DNA of 36,425 nucleotides from Myxococcales bacterium. GTDB taxonomy: Bacteria > Myxococcota_A > Polyangia > Polyangiales > Houyiibacteriaceae. The notes beneath the pieces are model-generated. The model did no database searches. It was not told the origin of the DNA and saw only the letters and a list, made by a program, of their open reading frames with translations. The stretch is taken from contig CP070713.1 in the NCBI GenBank assembly GCA_020351445.1, forward strand, positions 845,560-881,984. Direction: 5' to 3'. Positions 34,495-36,425 of this stretch are shown in pieces (position 1 is the stretch's first letter; each line of letters starts with the position of its first letter). Position numbers and translations under genes: made by a program.

Positions 34495-35372
34495 CAACCG
34501 GCCCCAACCTGGGCAAACGCAGGCTCGTTGGCTTCGAGGGCGATGCGCTCGCCATTCGAATAGACGTTGAAGCCGCTTTCTCGTGCGAAGCCCACCAATG
34601 TGAGGTCGAAGCGCCGGGCGGTTTCAACGGCCAAGCTCGATGCGGCTCCAATCGCAACCATCATCGGGAAGCCCACACGAACGGTTTTCTGAACGAGCTC
34701 GAAGCTCGCGCGGCTACTGACCACGACGAAACAATTGGCAGAGGCGTGGGTGGCGTCTCGGATCCAAGCGCCGACCAGCTTGTCAAGCGCGTTGTGGCGC
34801 CCGACGTCCTCGCGGTGCCGCAAGAGCTCTCCGTCGTCGTCAAACAGTGCTGCGCCATGCGTGCCGCCGGTGTGCCGGAACCACGCCTGCGACCCTTCCA
34901 ATAAAGCAAGCGCGCGTCGAACCACCATCGGGCGAAACGCATCTGCCGCGACAGGAATCTGTGTGCAGCCGTCTTTTGACAACGACTCGACCGTGCGCTC
35001 TCCACAGACGCCACATGCGCTAGTCACCGTGAGGTTTCGCTCGAGCAGTCGCGACGGCACGACCACGTGCTCGCGTAACACCGCCCGCACTACGTTGTCG
35101 GGCGTCTCCGATCGAGCGCAATGCCGGACGCTGATCAACTCGTCCGTTCCAGCGATGACGCCTTCCGCGTAGAGAAAGCCAGTCACCAGATCGCGATCGT
35201 GGCCCGGCGTCCGCATCGTCATCGCCAACGGAGTCTCCGCGCGTGCATGCCCTTCGCCGTGCTCGACAATGATCTGCAGCGGTTCTTCGACCGCAACCAG
35301 GTCACTGGTTTGCTCCCGGCGCAGGCGCTCGATGCGTTCTACGTTGGTGGAAGCAACCGGGGTGCGGGTCAT
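34494..35372 (-). CDS. fdhD: Formate dehydrogenase accessory sulfurtransferase FdhD
   Basis: The 292-residue protein carries the FdhD motifs TSACGVCGE (Cys120 and Cys123), HTGGTHGAALF and REDVGRHNALDKLVG. FdhD passes sulfur from the cysteine desulfurase to the molybdenum cofactor of formate dehydrogenases. Its overlap with the adjacent molybdoenzyme gene strongly suggests that enzyme is the client. The N-terminus is read from ATG 35372. Confidence 0.94.
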   Translation of the reverse strand: MTRTPVASTNVERIERLRREQTSDLVAVEEPLQIIVEHGEGHARAETPLAMTMRTPGHDRDLVTGFLYAEGVIAGTDELISVRHCARSETPDNVVRAVLREHVVVPSRLLERNLTVTSACGVCGERTVESLSKDGCTQIPVAADAFRPMVVRRALALLEGSQAWFRHTGGTHGAALFDDDGELLRHREDVGRHNALDKLVGAWIRDATHASANCFVVVSSRASFELVQKTVRVGFPMMVAIGAASSLAVETARRFDLTLVGFARESGFNVYSNGERIALEANEPAFAQVGAG

Positions 35373-35394
35373 GACCCGGCAAGCCTACTGCGCA

Positions 35395-35439
35395 TTAACC
35401 CTTCTAAAAAGGGGACTGTCCCCTTTTTGAAAGGGTTAA
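35395..35439. repeat. REP-like palindrome, copy 4 (hairpin with tails on both sides)
   Basis: GGGGACTGTCCCC (35411-35423) with A5/T5 flanks is bounded by TTAACCCTTCT on the left and GAAAGGGTTAA on the right, so the whole 45-bp element is nearly palindromic. It lies just downstream of the minus-strand sterol reductase stop at 35448 and before the fdhD start. As at the other sites it follows the 3' end of a gene and has terminator form. Confidence 0.85.
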
Positions 35440-35447
35440 TTGGGGGG

Positions 35448-36425
35448 CTAATAGATTCCGGGGATGATTCGGTAGGGGACTTTTTCGCAGTAGCGGGTCC
35501 AGTCGGCGCCGTATTTTTTGGAGCAGAAGTTGTGGTCTCTTCGTTCGCGGTGGATGAGGAGGATGGCGAAGTAGATCGGGTAGAAGTAGGGGAGGATCGA
35601 CTCGAAGAGGCAGGGGAGGGACCAGGAGAGGGCCATCAAGATGTCTCCGACGTAGTTGAAGTGACGGGACCAACCCCAGAAGCCGGAGAGCAAGAGCTTG
35701 CCCCCTTGCTCGGTCTGCAGGTACTCGACCTTCTTGCCCCAAATCTTCGCGTGCTCGGGGTCTTTGCGGAACTTGTGCTTCTGCAGATTGACCGCGCGGA
35801 AGATGTAGAGGCCCAGCATGTTGATGCCGACGATGAGGACCGCCCCCCACCACGGCAACGAGTGCACGTGGTCGATGAGGTAGTGCGCCTGCAGTGAATA
35901 CGTCATGGGCACCCACACCAAGTCACCGAACGCAAGCATGTAACCGAAGTTCTCGTGCTTGATGTCCATCGTGGTGAGGATGGCCTCTTCATTCCAAAAG
36001 TAGTCGACGATGTAGAACATCTGGAAGAGCCAAACCAGGATCATCGAGGTGGAGACGAAGCCATATTTCTCGTATTGCACGTACGCAAACGAGGTGTTCA
36101 GCAACACCCACAGAATCAGTCCCGGCCGCGCTTCGCAGAAGATCTTGAGGTCGAGCCCATCCCGACCGGGCGGCACGCGTGGGTTGTGGCCGGTCCCCAT
36201 CCAGAAGTCGTGGATGAACTTGCCGCTCAGGTGACGCGCCTGCCCGTGCTGCTTGCCATACCAGTAGAGGTAGATGCTGAAGATAAAAACGAAGATCGTC
36301 ATCACGCTGATCAGCGCGCCAAACTCGTCGTAAAGCTCGCGAATCGAAAACACACCAGACCAATGCAGAATCGCGACCGCGATGAATGTCACGACGAGAG
36401 AGAACAAGCCATTCATTCGGTAGGG
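35448..36425 (-). CDS. Sterol reductase, ERG24/DHCR7/TM7SF2 family (5' part missing)
   Basis: At least 325 residues of a multi-pass membrane protein. The C-terminus has the family signature: LLLSGFWGWSRHFNYVGD, LMALSWSLPC, LPYFYPIYFAILLIHRERRD and YCEKVPYRIIPGIY. These parts bind NADPH and sterol in Delta-14 and Delta-7 sterol reductases. ALSWSLPC is closer to C-14 reductases (ERG24, TM7SF2) than to DHCR7. The first ATG is at 36416, but the frame stays open to the edge and reads PYRMNGLFSL, matching the inner PYRxNG motif of the family, so the gene most likely continues beyond 36425. Bacterial homologues exist, for example in methanotrophs. Confidence 0.9.
   Translation of the reverse strand, partial: PYRMNGLFSLVVTFIAVAILHWSGVFSIRELYDEFGALISVMTIFVFIFSIYLYWYGKQHGQARHLSGKFIHDFWMGTGHNPRVPPGRDGLDLKIFCEARPGLILWVLLNTSFAYVQYEKYGFVSTSMILVWLFQMFYIVDYFWNEEAILTTMDIKHENFGYMLAFGDLVWVPMTYSLQAHYLIDHVHSLPWWGAVLIVGINMLGLYIFRAVNLQKHKFRKDPEHAKIWGKKVEYLQTEQGGKLLLSGFWGWSRHFNYVGDILMALSWSLPCLFESILPYFYPIYFAILLIHRERRDHNFCSKKYGADWTRYCEKVPYRIIPGIY

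Noticed and set aside
34495-34497. TTG start for the molybdoenzyme gene
   Set aside because: The adjacent ATG at 34494 gives the common ATGA overlap with fdhD and adds only one residue less.

Overview
The window is high-GC, densely packed bacterial DNA. Its gene content points to Myxococcota (myxobacteria and relatives): a eukaryote-type Ser/Thr kinase with a C-terminal membrane anchor, a sigma-54 activator with an FHA sensor, a patatin-like lipase, a Tad (Flp pilus) locus whose motor ATPase carries an FHA domain, and a eukaryote-like sterol reductase. This placement is inferred from gene content only. No rRNA, tRNA, CRISPR array, insertion sequence or phage gene was seen.

Left part (1-8400): a rhomboid protease cut by the window edge diverges from a DinG/XPD-type helicase, which is followed by an unusually long aldehyde dehydrogenase. 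A minus-strand operon follows: DegT-type aminotransferase, ABC ATPase, rhodanese. A small unknown gene and a patatin-like phospholipase, translationally coupled, diverge from it.

Middle part (8400-17560): moxR, DUF58 and TgpA-like transglutaminase genes form an operon that ends tail to tail with a Ser/Thr kinase gene. The kinase diverges from rpe (ribulose-phosphate 3-epimerase), which overlaps the start of an FHA/sigma-54 activator gene. A secreted L,D-transpeptidase follows.

Tad region (17674-30745): about 13 kb of co-directional, mostly start-stop-overlapping genes. They encode a small Flp-like peptide without a leader, the Flp pilin, the prepilin peptidase (TadV/CpaA), two TadE-type pseudopilins flanking a TadG-like protein, an unknown membrane protein, CpaB, the secretin CpaC, an FHA-CpaF ATPase, TadB, TadC, a membrane-anchored unknown, a TadD-like TPR lipoprotein, a second CpaF-type ATPase, another membrane-anchored unknown and a lipoprotein with two similar halves. 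No TadZ/CpaE was found. Together they would build a trans-envelope filament machine; what is unusual is the two motors, the FHA input and four accessory genes I cannot name.

Right part (30775-36425): a flavin amine oxidase converges on a minus-strand fdhD-ydeP-like molybdoenzyme pair. The last gene, cut by the right edge, encodes an ERG24/DHCR7-type sterol reductase. A family of palindromes with core GGGGAC(A/T)GTCCCC and GGGTTAA tails sits at gene 3' ends in three places (four hairpins). It looks like a REP-type repeat that can also serve as a terminator.
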